Shown in pieces: positions 15,536-23,220 of a DNA stretch of 32,977 bases. Position numbers and translations under genes: made by a program. The stretch covers positions 1 through 32,977 of the forward strand of contig CAZAKZ010000058.1 in the NCBI GenBank assembly GCA_964485695.1. The letters run 5' to 3'. Source of the stretch: CAZAKZ01 sp964485695 (GTDB lineage Bacteria > Planctomycetota > JAFGQW01). Numbering within the stretch: the stretch's first letter is position 1; every line of letters starts with the position of its first letter. The notes beneath the pieces are model-generated. The model did no database searches. It had not been told where the DNA came from and saw only the letters and a list, made by a program, of their open reading frames with translations.

Positions 15536-15832
15536 TCAACTCAGCCAGTCGAAAGCATCCGGGGCAATGTCCTGTCTTGTTTTGTGCGGTTGAGGCCTGA
15601 TGATCCCTCCCGCTCGCATCCAGACGCGCCCCATACTTCTAGCCGAATCCAGATGAAAAAACAAGCAGACACCGGCGGGAGACCAGGAAGGAGCTCCCCC
15701 AGAGGACGGCAGTACGGCGGGGCGAATGTTGGCGATGGTCTCGAAACCGGATGCGCAGCCATTTGGGTCGACTTCGGTCGGGGCCGGCGCGGAGCAGCAT
15801 GGCCCAAAACAGTGCTGACCGTCCCGACCCAT
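15536..15832 (-). CDS. Doubtful small protein or remnant
   Basis: An open frame of 98 aa lying 23 nt upstream of the 170-aa gene. It has an unusual Cys/Pro-rich start (QHCFGPCCSAPAPTEVDPN) and a more protein-like second half (RVWMRAGGIIRPQPHKTR) ending in IAPDAFDWLS. That end echoes the ISSDALNWVNEPLL end of the next gene, so it may be a decayed partial duplicate. No clear Shine-Dalgarno. If it is not a gene, 15514-15895 is a 380-bp gap with nothing else recognisable. Confidence 0.3.
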   Translation of the reverse strand: MGRDGQHCFGPCCSAPAPTEVDPNGCASGFETIANIRPAVLPSSGGAPSWSPAGVCLFFHLDSARSMGRVWMRAGGIIRPQPHKTRQDIAPDAFDWLS

Positions 15833-15895
15833 CTGCGAGGAGTCTTTGCTCGATTGGCAACGGGCAGGCCAAGGCTCCCTGCAGTTGGATCGGGG

Positions 15896-16234
15896 CTAAG
15901 AGATGATGATGTAGACTCGCGCGACTTCGTCGATCGAGAGGAAAAGCAGACAGTCTTCCAGGGGCACGCATGTAACCGGGGACCTGATTCCCGGAGCGTC
16001 CCAACAATCCGCCTTAAGGAAAAGGCCTTTGCTGTCTTGTGCGAGGACGACCTCGTATTCCATTTCATCTGCGGTTCCCTGGTCTGTGCGCAGTTTGAAC
16101 CGTATGCACTTGGATTCGTGGTTCACGAGTATCGAGTCAGGCAGAGGAGCCAGAGCGTACGCCCTTGCTGGCAGAACGTCGATCCAGTCGACCTCAATCT
16201 TCCGAATCTCTTCTGGTGGAAACGTTACGTTCAT
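15896..16234 (-). CDS. Unknown 112-aa protein
   Basis: An acidic small protein that I do not recognise: MNVTFPPEEIRKIEVDWIDV at the start, alternating strand-like segments (KCIRFKLRTDQG, EYEVVLAQDSKGLFLKAD) and LEDCLLFLSIDEVARVYIIIS at the end. This suggests a compact beta-rich domain. It starts 34 nt after the mini-paralog stop and runs in the same direction. A plus-strand frame over the same bases looks like a shadow, because this frame has the more protein-like composition. Confidence 0.55.
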   Translation of the reverse strand: MNVTFPPEEIRKIEVDWIDVLPARAYALAPLPDSILVNHESKCIRFKLRTDQGTADEMEYEVVLAQDSKGLFLKADCWDAPGIRSPVTCVPLEDCLLFLSIDEVARVYIIIS

Positions 16235-16268
16235 TGCTGTCTCTGGTGAGATGTGAGTATCAAGGTTG

Positions 16269-16436
16269 TCAGAATGGGCAATCTTCGGGTGTCTCGACAA
16301 CGCGACAGGGCAGTGGCGGCGGCGGTGGCCGGTTCCCCTGCCCGGCACGGTTGTCGGGAGCAAAATGTTCGACCTTGTAGGGGTCGATTCCGTCGGCGAG
16401 GGCCTGAACTATCTCTTTGGCGCGGTGAAGCTGCAT
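16269..16436 (-). CDS. Mini-paralog of the 10.2-kb HTH gene, lacking the HTH
   Basis: A 55-aa protein. MQLHRAKEIVQALADGIDPY corresponds to the N-terminus of the protein at 10187-10642 (MELDRAQEIILALADGVDPY). It then jumps almost directly to the shared linker (DNRAGQGNRPPPPP) and the tip TPEDCPF. The whole DNA-binding middle (about 75 residues) is missing, yet the frame is intact and GGAG precedes ATG16436 at good spacing. So it looks selected rather than decayed: an N-terminal helix plus an SSB-like tail. It could compete with or titrate the longer protein or SSB partners, as an inference. Confidence 0.6.
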   Translation of the reverse strand: MQLHRAKEIVQALADGIDPYKVEHFAPDNRAGQGNRPPPPPLPCRVVETPEDCPF

Positions 16437-16481
16437 TGTCTGGCTCCAAGGGTTGTTCTCTCAAGCAGTGGATCGGGGACT

Positions 16482-16931
16482 TCACTGGGGACGGTTTTGT
16501 TCAGCCAGAGAGTCCACCATCTCAGAGTAACCGACGAAGTAGAAGTTGTGCTCGTGGCATACGGTCTCCAGCCGTCTCGTCGTCCACGAGCGGAGACGAC
16601 GGAGCGAAACGTGGGCATCGAGTGCGGGAGAACGACCGATGTAAGGAAGCGGACGCTGGAGCGGCTCCGCGTGGAAGAGAAAGGACCCGAGCTTCCTGAC
16701 TTCTGCCCTGTAGAACGGAGACCCTTTACGAACTGCACTCAAGGGAATGGTCACTAGCTCATCACGGAGCACGGCATGAATCCAATACCTGGGGAGGGGG
16801 AGTGAAGACTTGTGTCCCATGAGGAACAGGCTGCCGTTAGTGTAGTAGTTCCTTTCCTCGATCTCCCTGGGATACACGAGACCGGGGATCTTGTGATCCA
16901 CTCGGACCAGATAGTGGACATAATCGGTCAT
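16482..16931 (-). CDS. Unknown protein overlapping the ART-like gene
   Basis: A 149-aa protein that I do not recognise. ATG16931 overlaps the stop codon of the upstream ADP-ribosyltransferase-like gene by 4 nt (ATGA), implying coupled translation. The N-terminal half is strand-like (MTDYVHYLVRVDHKIPGLVY, RNYYTNGSLFLMGHKS), the C-terminal half more basic and helical (HVSLRRLRSWTTRRLETVC). It could be the partner (antitoxin or co-effector) of the ART-like protein, judged only from the overlap. Confidence 0.6.
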   Translation of the reverse strand: MTDYVHYLVRVDHKIPGLVYPREIEERNYYTNGSLFLMGHKSSLPLPRYWIHAVLRDELVTIPLSAVRKGSPFYRAEVRKLGSFLFHAEPLQRPLPYIGRSPALDAHVSLRRLRSWTTRRLETVCHEHNFYFVGYSEMVDSLAEQNRPQ

Positions 16932-17347
16932 ATCACTCGTCGGCCTGTTCGGGTGCCATTGAGAAGTTGCTCGGAAGCCGTGGACTCCCATTTGAATTGG
17001 TCGCCAGATACCTTGGCAGAACCGACAATGGGGGCCCATACCAGATCGCGCTCAAAAAGGTGAGTTCGGGTGATGCTTTTCTCGCGAATGAAGTGCCGGG
17101 CGAGTAAAGCGGCACGATAATCGAGCAACTCAATGTCGAGGTCTTCTACATCTGGATCATCGGTATTGAAGCCGACCACGTTGCTCTGCATATCACCCGT
17201 GGTGTGGAATGCCCATTGCTTCGCCTCGTGGATATGCTCGCCGGTGTAGAATCCCCGTCCGAGTTCTCCCCCACCACGCGTTACGTCGACATTGCCTTGC
17301 GACAGCGAGGCCGCATTTACAGCAGAAGTGCCGTGATATGATTCCAT
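16928..17347 (-). CDS. ADP-ribosyltransferase-like protein (DUF3990/ART type)
   Basis: A 139-aa protein from ATG17347 (MESYHGTSAVN...). It shows the order of motifs seen in small bacterial ART-fold proteins such as DUF3990: a YHGT start that would bind NAD (His5-Gly6), GRGFYTGEHIHEAKQWA (30-46, with Tyr34), VWAPIVGSAKV (103-113) and a late SEQLL (Glu126) in the position of the catalytic Glu. These enzymes transfer ADP-ribose from NAD to protein or nucleic acid and often act as toxins or phage-defence effectors. An upstream in-frame ATG (17437) would add 30 Cys-containing residues. The start is uncertain, since neither has a strong Shine-Dalgarno. It overlaps the next gene, as in two-gene toxin-antitoxin operons. 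Confidence 0.65.
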   Translation of the reverse strand: MESYHGTSAVNAASLSQGNVDVTRGGGELGRGFYTGEHIHEAKQWAFHTTGDMQSNVVGFNTDDPDVEDLDIELLDYRAALLARHFIREKSITRTHLFERDLVWAPIVGSAKVSGDQFKWESTASEQLLNGTRTGRRVI

Positions 17348-17485
17348 GAAGCTTGTTCCCACTTGGTACAGAGACACGTTGTTGGTAGGAAACTTACAAT
17401 CATTCCGTGCGAGGACGCAAGCGTGGCAGAGGAACATGATGCAAGAATTCTATTCCGTTGCTGTGACCGGATTGGTCTGCGTTGA

Positions 17486-18157
17486 CTAGATGGCTGACTT
17501 GCCGTGTTCGCCTGAGCTATTGTAGCGGCAGCCACGTTTGACGGGGCAGGTTGCGCACGAGGGGTTGCGTCTCTTGCACACCGTCGATGCCAGGTCGAGC
17601 AGAGCCCAATTCATCTCCTTTGGAGCGGCGCACTGCACCGCGCGTGCTGCGAGATCTTGAAGGTAAGGGTCATGTCGAATGTCCACGAGTTTCCTTGGCC
17701 CGAAGTGGCGTTCCAGAACACGAGCCATGTTGACGTCGAGCAGTGGCTTTGCGTGACCCTGCACGAAAAGCTCAATGGCATTTGCGATATACTGTCCAAT
17801 CCCAGGTAAGGCCTCTATGTCGCCACGTTCCCGGGGAAACCTGCCATTGCGTTGGTTCATTTCTCTTGCGAGCCCCGTGATCGATGCGGCGCGTCGTTTG
17901 TAGAGTCCAATGGGTTTGAGGGAATTCTCCATTTCGCGTCGTCTGGCCGATGCCAATTTCCTCCACGAAGGATAGCGCCTGAGAAAACCGGGGAAGAACG
18001 CTGCCACGGTTTCAGCGCGCGTACGCTGCAAGAGTACCTCGGAAATGACGCGTTCGTAATTCGAGGCCGATCGGTTTCGCCACGGGAAGTGTCTGCCCCG
18101 TTCACTGTACCAGACGAGGAGTTGTGTCTGAAAAGGCAGTAGACGGCGTTTCCGCAT
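17486..18157 (-). CDS. HhH-GPD DNA glycosylase, Mig/TDG-like (T:G mismatch)
   Basis: A 223-aa base-excision glycosylase. Visible: SEVLLQRTRAETV (Glu40), helix-hairpin-helix LPGIGQYIANAIELF (117-131) with Tyr123, the catalytic Asp in LLDVNMARVLER (Asp141), and the 4Fe-4S set C194-x6-C201-x2-C204-x5-C210. It lacks the C-terminal Nudix-like domain of MutY. It has Tyr at the HhH position where MutY has Ser and Mig has Tyr, which points to thymine removal from T:G. Mig-type enzymes repair deaminated 5-methylcytosine and are typically encoded with C5 methyltransferases, as here. It begins 50 nt after the HerA-like gene on the same strand. Confidence 0.8.
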   Translation of the reverse strand: MRKRRLLPFQTQLLVWYSERGRHFPWRNRSASNYERVISEVLLQRTRAETVAAFFPGFLRRYPSWRKLASARRREMENSLKPIGLYKRRAASITGLAREMNQRNGRFPRERGDIEALPGIGQYIANAIELFVQGHAKPLLDVNMARVLERHFGPRKLVDIRHDPYLQDLAARAVQCAAPKEMNWALLDLASTVCKRRNPSCATCPVKRGCRYNSSGEHGKSAI

Positions 18158-18207
18158 TACGGTTTTCTTCTCGGCCGCTTAAGCGGTAAGGTTGTTTGGC
18201 CGCCTGG

Positions 18208-21200
18208 CTAGATCCAAGGGGGTGCGACCTGAATTCTGACTGGGTTCTTCAGTTTCGACGAGTGGAAGTAGCCCTGCCCCTTTGACAGGTTGCCGATATC
18301 TTCAGGCGAGACGCCGACGGCCTTCGCGTTCTTTCGCTTCTCTTCTTCATCGAGGCACAGCATGAAAAGCCGACTGTCAATGTTGCCGCGGATGTCCTTG
18401 GGCACGTTGTCGAAGAGCTGTGTGGCCAAAATCAGCCCGATGCCAAACTTCCGGGCCTCGCTGGCGTAACGCGCGAGGCATGCCTTTGCGCTCTTGTCGC
18501 TCTGGAGGAATATCTGTGCCTCGTCCAGGAGAACGAAGCACCGGAACTTGTCTCGAGGAATTGTCACATCACCTATGGCTCCAAGTTTTTTCATGCGCAG
18601 GAATAGTTTGCGAAAGACAATGTCAGCAAAGGCATTCCTGCTCTCTTCGGAAGCATCCGAAAGGTCGAGGCGGCAGAGTCCCGCGAGAAGTCGGTCGATC
18701 GATACAGGCGATCCCACATGGAAAAGCCCTGATTCGAGGTAGGACCGCAAGTAGGACGGAAGTGTGGCACGGACGCTCTCGAGTCCCTTCGGCAAATCGA
18801 CGTGCTGCACCGCCTCGTAGACGACGGAGAAATCCACCTGACCCGCGGTCTTGTAGGCGTAATCGATTGCACGAGTGAGGACTTCAGCCTGCTGGGTGCC
18901 CATCGCTGTGTTCTGAACCCGGAGAACTTCCACAAACTCCTGACGACAGCGTTGGGCAGTGCAGTCATCATCCACAATGAACGGGTTGAAGTGGAACTCG
19001 TTCGTGCCGTCATGGAACGCGAGATGATCCTCTTCACTCTGATAAGGGAGGATGTCTCCATGGAAGTCAACTGTGAGCACTGGGATACCCGATTTCCGGA
19101 TTTGCCAGAGGAGATGACGCAGCGTGGTGGTTTTACCCGCACCTGAGCCGCCAATGAGAAGGAAGTGGCCGTTTGCCAGGGTTGCAGGTTCCCACGTCAC
19201 CGGTCGTTTGGCCGTGGAACTAGTGCCCAGAGTTATGATTGTGTTGTCCTCGGGTGTGGAGACGCCTGAAGATCCGGTGGGTTGATGTGCGGTTGGCGTC
19301 GGGGTTGGGGGAGATGGCGGCTGTTGCCCAGATGGGCCAGATTCACCTGGTTCGTCTGGTCCGATGTCCGTGGCAGGGTCCTCTGTTGGGGCGCGCTCGG
19401 GAAGGTCTTGAACGGAAATGCCCTCGTCGCTGAGCAGGCTGTGTATGTCATCTCTGCATATGATAGATGCGAGTTCGTGTTCACGGATACGTGCAGGCCA
19501 TTGATCGTCCTCAGGGCCTATTCGGGGTGCAACGCAGAGAACGGACTGGTTGATCTTGAGGCTGCCGCATCGCCGGCATGTCTTCTGAATGGCCATTTCG
19601 AGATCTGCGGCTGAAATGTTGGTCGCGAATCCATGCCTCTCAGCCCGCGCACGGTAGAACTCCAGGATTTCGCCCAGCTTCTCGTAGCGATAGTCTTTGT
19701 CGACCCGGCCTCGGTCCTTGAACAGTTCCGCGAGCAGTTCGGCGCTCGACTTGGCCTGCTTCAGACCCTTTTCGAATTGGCCCATTGGGAATGCACTCTC
19801 GGCCGTGTACTTAACCTCGATGACGTCCATGGCCAAGCCACCACGTTTGCACCGAACGAAGATGTAATCGGCCATGCGCCGGTCGGATGTGCTGTCCGAG
19901 GTCTGCAGGAACATTTCCTTGTGGGCGTCCATAGGGATGACAAAGCCAACGTTGCGGTTCTTACGAAGCAAGTAGTAATGCGCGAGAATGAGTCCAGCTC
20001 TCTCGCCAAGGACCTGACGAGTGGGATTGGACATCTTCATTAGCAGCCGGGCTGAGATCGCAGCAAGACGCTCCATGACTGGGATGTCTGCGCCTATGAA
20101 CTCGGTCGCGACCCTTTGGGCCGCTCGCTGGAGTTCCGTGGCCTTCGTCGTTGCAACAACCAGCTGGCTCGCCGGGAACGGTGCGAACTCCGGGGCAAAA
20201 TCGAGGAGGACAGGGCCCGCTTGGTCTTGAGTTCTATCCCTACGATCAAGGAGTTCAACGCTGAAAAGCGGATCCTGAATGATGACCCAGCGGCATTTTG
20301 TGTGGGCCGTTTCAAGTGCCTTCCTATGGTCCTCCAGCAGTGATATGCGGAGGGCGGGAGCACTGCCGGAGGGCATTTCCAGCGCTGCTCCGGCCAGATC
20401 CCACAGGGTTTGAGTCGCCCCGATGAGGGCAAGGAATATTGGCCGAGTGGAATTGGGGTAATGATGCGCATATGCGGCGTTTGATGGGTCTTGTGCGCGA
20501 TCGAAGCCAACGATCCAGTCACCGGCAAACCGCGATGCGGCACCGAGATCGCGTGAGAACTTGACAACAGGGACGAGCTCGAGACCGTAGAGGTGGAAAG
20601 ACCCCGAGGCAGAGGCGGCTGGTTCGTAGCTGCCCGTTGTGGGTTCGAGCATCTTCCTCAGAATGGCAATGTCGTATCCGTTCGCCTCCGTGCAGGTTTC
20701 CACAAGGCATCTAGCGGCGGCTGCGCTGCCACCTGAAGGTACTGTCGTGCGCTTGGCATATGCAAATCCTGGTGACAGAATACTCTCTTGCTTGCCGAGG
20801 ATGGCTTCCGAGTACTTGCGCCAAGTGTTCGCTCCTGGATAGGTAACCATTTTGTCAATGGCGTCACCCAGCGATGCTAGAGGTCCTGCATTCGCCAGTG
20901 AGACGTTCACGCGACGACGTTCGAGACGGTGTTTCTCGCGGCCCGCAAGGCGCAGCGCTTCGAGAAGGTCGATGCCACTGCCCGGATTGAGTGCATAAAG
21001 GGATAGAGCATCCTTGTAAGGGTGCAACTCTGCGAACTGCTCGATGCGTCGCCCTAAGTATCTGTGAGACTCAGGGGATTCCCATACGGGACTCTTGGAA
21101 ACGCCGGCGATCTCCTGAATCGCCTCTAGGTCGTCCTCATCCCACGCCCTCTCGGGGGGGCAGTAGAAGGACCACAGGGAAGCCAAGTTTCCACCGTATA

Positions 21201-23220
21201 CCATGTGCCTGACGGTATTACTTTTGGTATTGAAGAGTGGGAACGCCATGCAGCGGGGCCCGCAACGGAGGGCGCCGACGATGTCCTCGTACGCGGGCAT
21301 TTCCTTCGGCGACTTCTTCGCCCACGTGACTACAAGCTGGTGCAATGCTGCTTGCCAGGCAACAACCGTTGGATGGGTTGGCAGGAGGACTAGCATCTCA
21401 AGGCCTTGAGACGAATCTCTGAGCTGGATTGTGTCGATTTGCAGTATACCCGCGATGCGATGCTGTTCACCCGCAGGGAGAACGCTGGCCGTGTGGTGCC
21501 CTACGAGGCCCGATAGTGCCCGAAAGCTCTCGGCGTAGGCGATGGCAAGGTCCATGATCTCACTCTTGCTATAGAGGAGCACCTCGGGTGCCGAGAGCGG
21601 CACGTTTGCAGGGTCCAGCGTTGCATGGAGGTATGCGCTGCGCGCTTCCAGAAACTGATCTACCAATCCCCCCCGTGGAAGTGGAGGTGTATCACGCAAC
21701 GTGACCTCCGACATCGATTCCTGCGCGATGTCTACCCTCGCTGCGAAGCCGGAAGGCGCAGGGATGCTTGCCAGGATTCTCGGCTGCACGGCCGCCCATA
21801 GCTTCCAGGGGACATCGAGAGCCGTCTTGACCTTGGAACGGTCGAATTGGATGACCATTTCGGCCTTGTGTTCGGATGGCACCATGGACGTTCGGCCAAA
21901 CTGGGGGTGTTGGCCCTTTGTCGCAGCTGCGCGGTATAGGGCATGGGCAGCCGTGGGCGGAAGCCCCTTGTCTTGCGTGCGTTCGTCGAGAACGACGTCT
22001 TCCTTGCCAACGAGATGGAAAGGGGCTGACTCTTTCACGATGGTAGTCTCTTGTCCCCTCTCAGCAACAACCCGAATCCTCAAAGCATGTCCATCTTCAC
22101 CGTCGGAGCGTAATGCCTCGTTCAGCACCTGCTTGGTGCGAAGAAGACGGACCCAGTTGAACTTGCAGGAGTTGCCGCGAGGCTTGGCCTTGTCGCTCTT
22201 CACCCGCACAAGGTCTTCCCCTGTTTCGGCTTCAACGAGCCATACCACGAAACGTACGTTTGCTGGTGAACAGAGTGAGCTGAGTTGCCACGTGACTTTG
22301 CTCGGGGTTTCGACCTCCGCTTCGACTTCTTGCTCCAGATCCTCTTGCACCCGGTCGCCTAGCAGTACGTCCTTTGCAGTAAACCCGTCATGAGGAGGGC
22401 ATGCCGAGAGCTGGGGCGTGAAGTCGAAGTCCAGGGCGGCCTCTCCGCGCTCCATCTGGTCGAAGGAGAGATAGTTGTGGAGCAGGGTGATAGTGCAGTC
22501 GGTTTCCCTGCGCCACCGTTTCAGCGGCTCCAAGCAGGTTTGCCGAAACTGCACGGCATTGAATTTTTCGTCGGCCAGTTGCTTCAGGAGCCGACCGTCG
22601 CTGACAAGTTGACGGCGCAACAGGATGTTCGTGGCGGCCCGATTCTGGGCCAGACGAGTTGGTACGTCGGAGATGTCTTCGGCCAGGAGCGTATCGGGAA
22701 GGAGGCCTAGGGTGCACGAGAGCAAGTCAACAGGGAGGGGTGAATCGCTTGAGTAGAAGGTGAGAAAAAGAAAGATGTCCTCGTCAGAGTTGCGTGGTGC
22801 ATAGCTTCGAACCTGGCGAACGAAATGCGAGTCGATGCTCTTCTCTGATATGAGCATGCGTAGGGCTTCCGAGAAGATCGCACCACGCGTGACCTTGCAG
22901 ACAGCGATATCATCGACACTTCCTGAGCTGCTGGAACCCAAGGGGCTGAAGAGAACCACTGCACTGTCAGGATTGCTGTCGACCGTGTTCCTGAGCTTCG
23001 TCGCCCTGTAAACGCTTACGGTGACACCATCCGGGAGAGTCTTGGGCCCGATGACAGCGGCAGTTATGCTTGGGGCGCGCCGGAGTGCTTGAGCGATTGA
23101 TCGGGCTGACTCGGCGTCAAACCCCTCGACCCGGTACACGCGGGAAAGCCCGCCTCGATCGACATGCTGCGCGATGAGGTGGGCAGCAGTTTCAAAAAGG
23201 GTGCTTGGGTAGTCTGGCAC
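18208..23220 (-). CDS. DptH-like HerA-type ATPase with PD-(D/E)XK-like nuclease motif
   Basis: A 1670-aa protein. GTG23220 is chosen because it overlaps the previous gene's TAG by 1 nt. Residues 1-1000 are poorly characterised helical/strand regions. At about 1118-1137 there is a nuclease-like signature: Asp1118 in ADYIF, then IEVKY with Glu1135 and Lys1137 (D-x16-E-x-K). A C-x2-C knuckle (CRRCGS) and a Pro/Ser/Thr-rich linker follow. The C-terminal HerA/FtsK-type motor has Walker A GGSGAGKTT (Lys1363), VLTVDFHGD, Walker B FVLLDEAQIF (Asp1566) and LILATQLFDNVP with an arginine-rich end. Size and C-terminal motor resemble DptH/SspH of phosphorothioation restriction. Proposed role: translocation and cleavage of unmodified DNA (inference). 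Confidence 0.75.
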   Translation of the reverse strand: MPDYPSTLFETAAHLIAQHVDRGGLSRVYRVEGFDAESARSIAQALRRAPSITAAVIGPKTLPDGVTVSVYRATKLRNTVDSNPDSAVVLFSPLGSSSSGSVDDIAVCKVTRGAIFSEALRMLISEKSIDSHFVRQVRSYAPRNSDEDIFLFLTFYSSDSPLPVDLLSCTLGLLPDTLLAEDISDVPTRLAQNRAATNILLRRQLVSDGRLLKQLADEKFNAVQFRQTCLEPLKRWRRETDCTITLLHNYLSFDQMERGEAALDFDFTPQLSACPPHDGFTAKDVLLGDRVQEDLEQEVEAEVETPSKVTWQLSSLCSPANVRFVVWLVEAETGEDLVRVKSDKAKPRGNSCKFNWVRLLRTKQVLNEALRSDGEDGHALRIRVVAERGQETTIVKESAPFHLVGKEDVVLDERTQDKGLPPTAAHALYRAAATKGQHPQFGRTSMVPSEHKAEMVIQFDRSKVKTALDVPWKLWAAVQPRILASIPAPSGFAARVDIAQESMSEVTLRDTPPLPRGGLVDQFLEARSAYLHATLDPANVPLSAPEVLLYSKSEIMDLAIAYAESFRALSGLVGHHTASVLPAGEQHRIAGILQIDTIQLRDSSQGLEMLVLLPTHPTVVAWQAALHQLVVTWAKKSPKEMPAYEDIVGALRCGPRCMAFPLFNTKSNTVRHMVYGGNLASLWSFYCPPERAWDEDDLEAIQEIAGVSKSPVWESPESHRYLGRRIEQFAELHPYKDALSLYALNPGSGIDLLEALRLAGREKHRLERRRVNVSLANAGPLASLGDAIDKMVTYPGANTWRKYSEAILGKQESILSPGFAYAKRTTVPSGGSAAAARCLVETCTEANGYDIAILRKMLEPTTGSYEPAASASGSFHLYGLELVPVVKFSRDLGAASRFAGDWIVGFDRAQDPSNAAYAHHYPNSTRPIFLALIGATQTLWDLAGAALEMPSGSAPALRISLLEDHRKALETAHTKCRWVIIQDPLFSVELLDRRDRTQDQAGPVLLDFAPEFAPFPASQLVVATTKATELQRAAQRVATEFIGADIPVMERLAAISARLLMKMSNPTRQVLGERAGLILAHYYLLRKNRNVGFVIPMDAHKEMFLQTSDSTSDRRMADYIFVRCKRGGLAMDVIEVKYTAESAFPMGQFEKGLKQAKSSAELLAELFKDRGRVDKDYRYEKLGEILEFYRARAERHGFATNISAADLEMAIQKTCRRCGSLKINQSVLCVAPRIGPEDDQWPARIREHELASIICRDDIHSLLSDEGISVQDLPERAPTEDPATDIGPDEPGESGPSGQQPPSPPTPTPTAHQPTGSSGVSTPEDNTIITLGTSSTAKRPVTWEPATLANGHFLLIGGSGAGKTTTLRHLLWQIRKSGIPVLTVDFHGDILPYQSEEDHLAFHDGTNEFHFNPFIVDDDCTAQRCRQEFVEVLRVQNTAMGTQQAEVLTRAIDYAYKTAGQVDFSVVYEAVQHVDLPKGLESVRATLPSYLRSYLESGLFHVGSPVSIDRLLAGLCRLDLSDASEESRNAFADIVFRKLFLRMKKLGAIGDVTIPRDKFRCFVLLDEAQIFLQSDKSAKACLARYASEARKFGIGLILATQLFDNVPKDIRGNIDSRLFMLCLDEEEKRKNAKAVGVSPEDIGNLSKGQGYFHSSKLKNPVRIQVAPPWI

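Noticed and set aside
15584..16249. 221-aa plus-strand open frame
   Set aside because: Composition is poor (Arg/Pro/Ser-rich start), no Shine-Dalgarno or domain, and it lies opposite the better minus-strand frame at 15896-16234.
17486..18157. Plain MutY housekeeping gene
   Set aside because: It lacks the MutY C-terminal domain, has Tyr at the Mig-type position and lies beside a C5 methyltransferase in an island.
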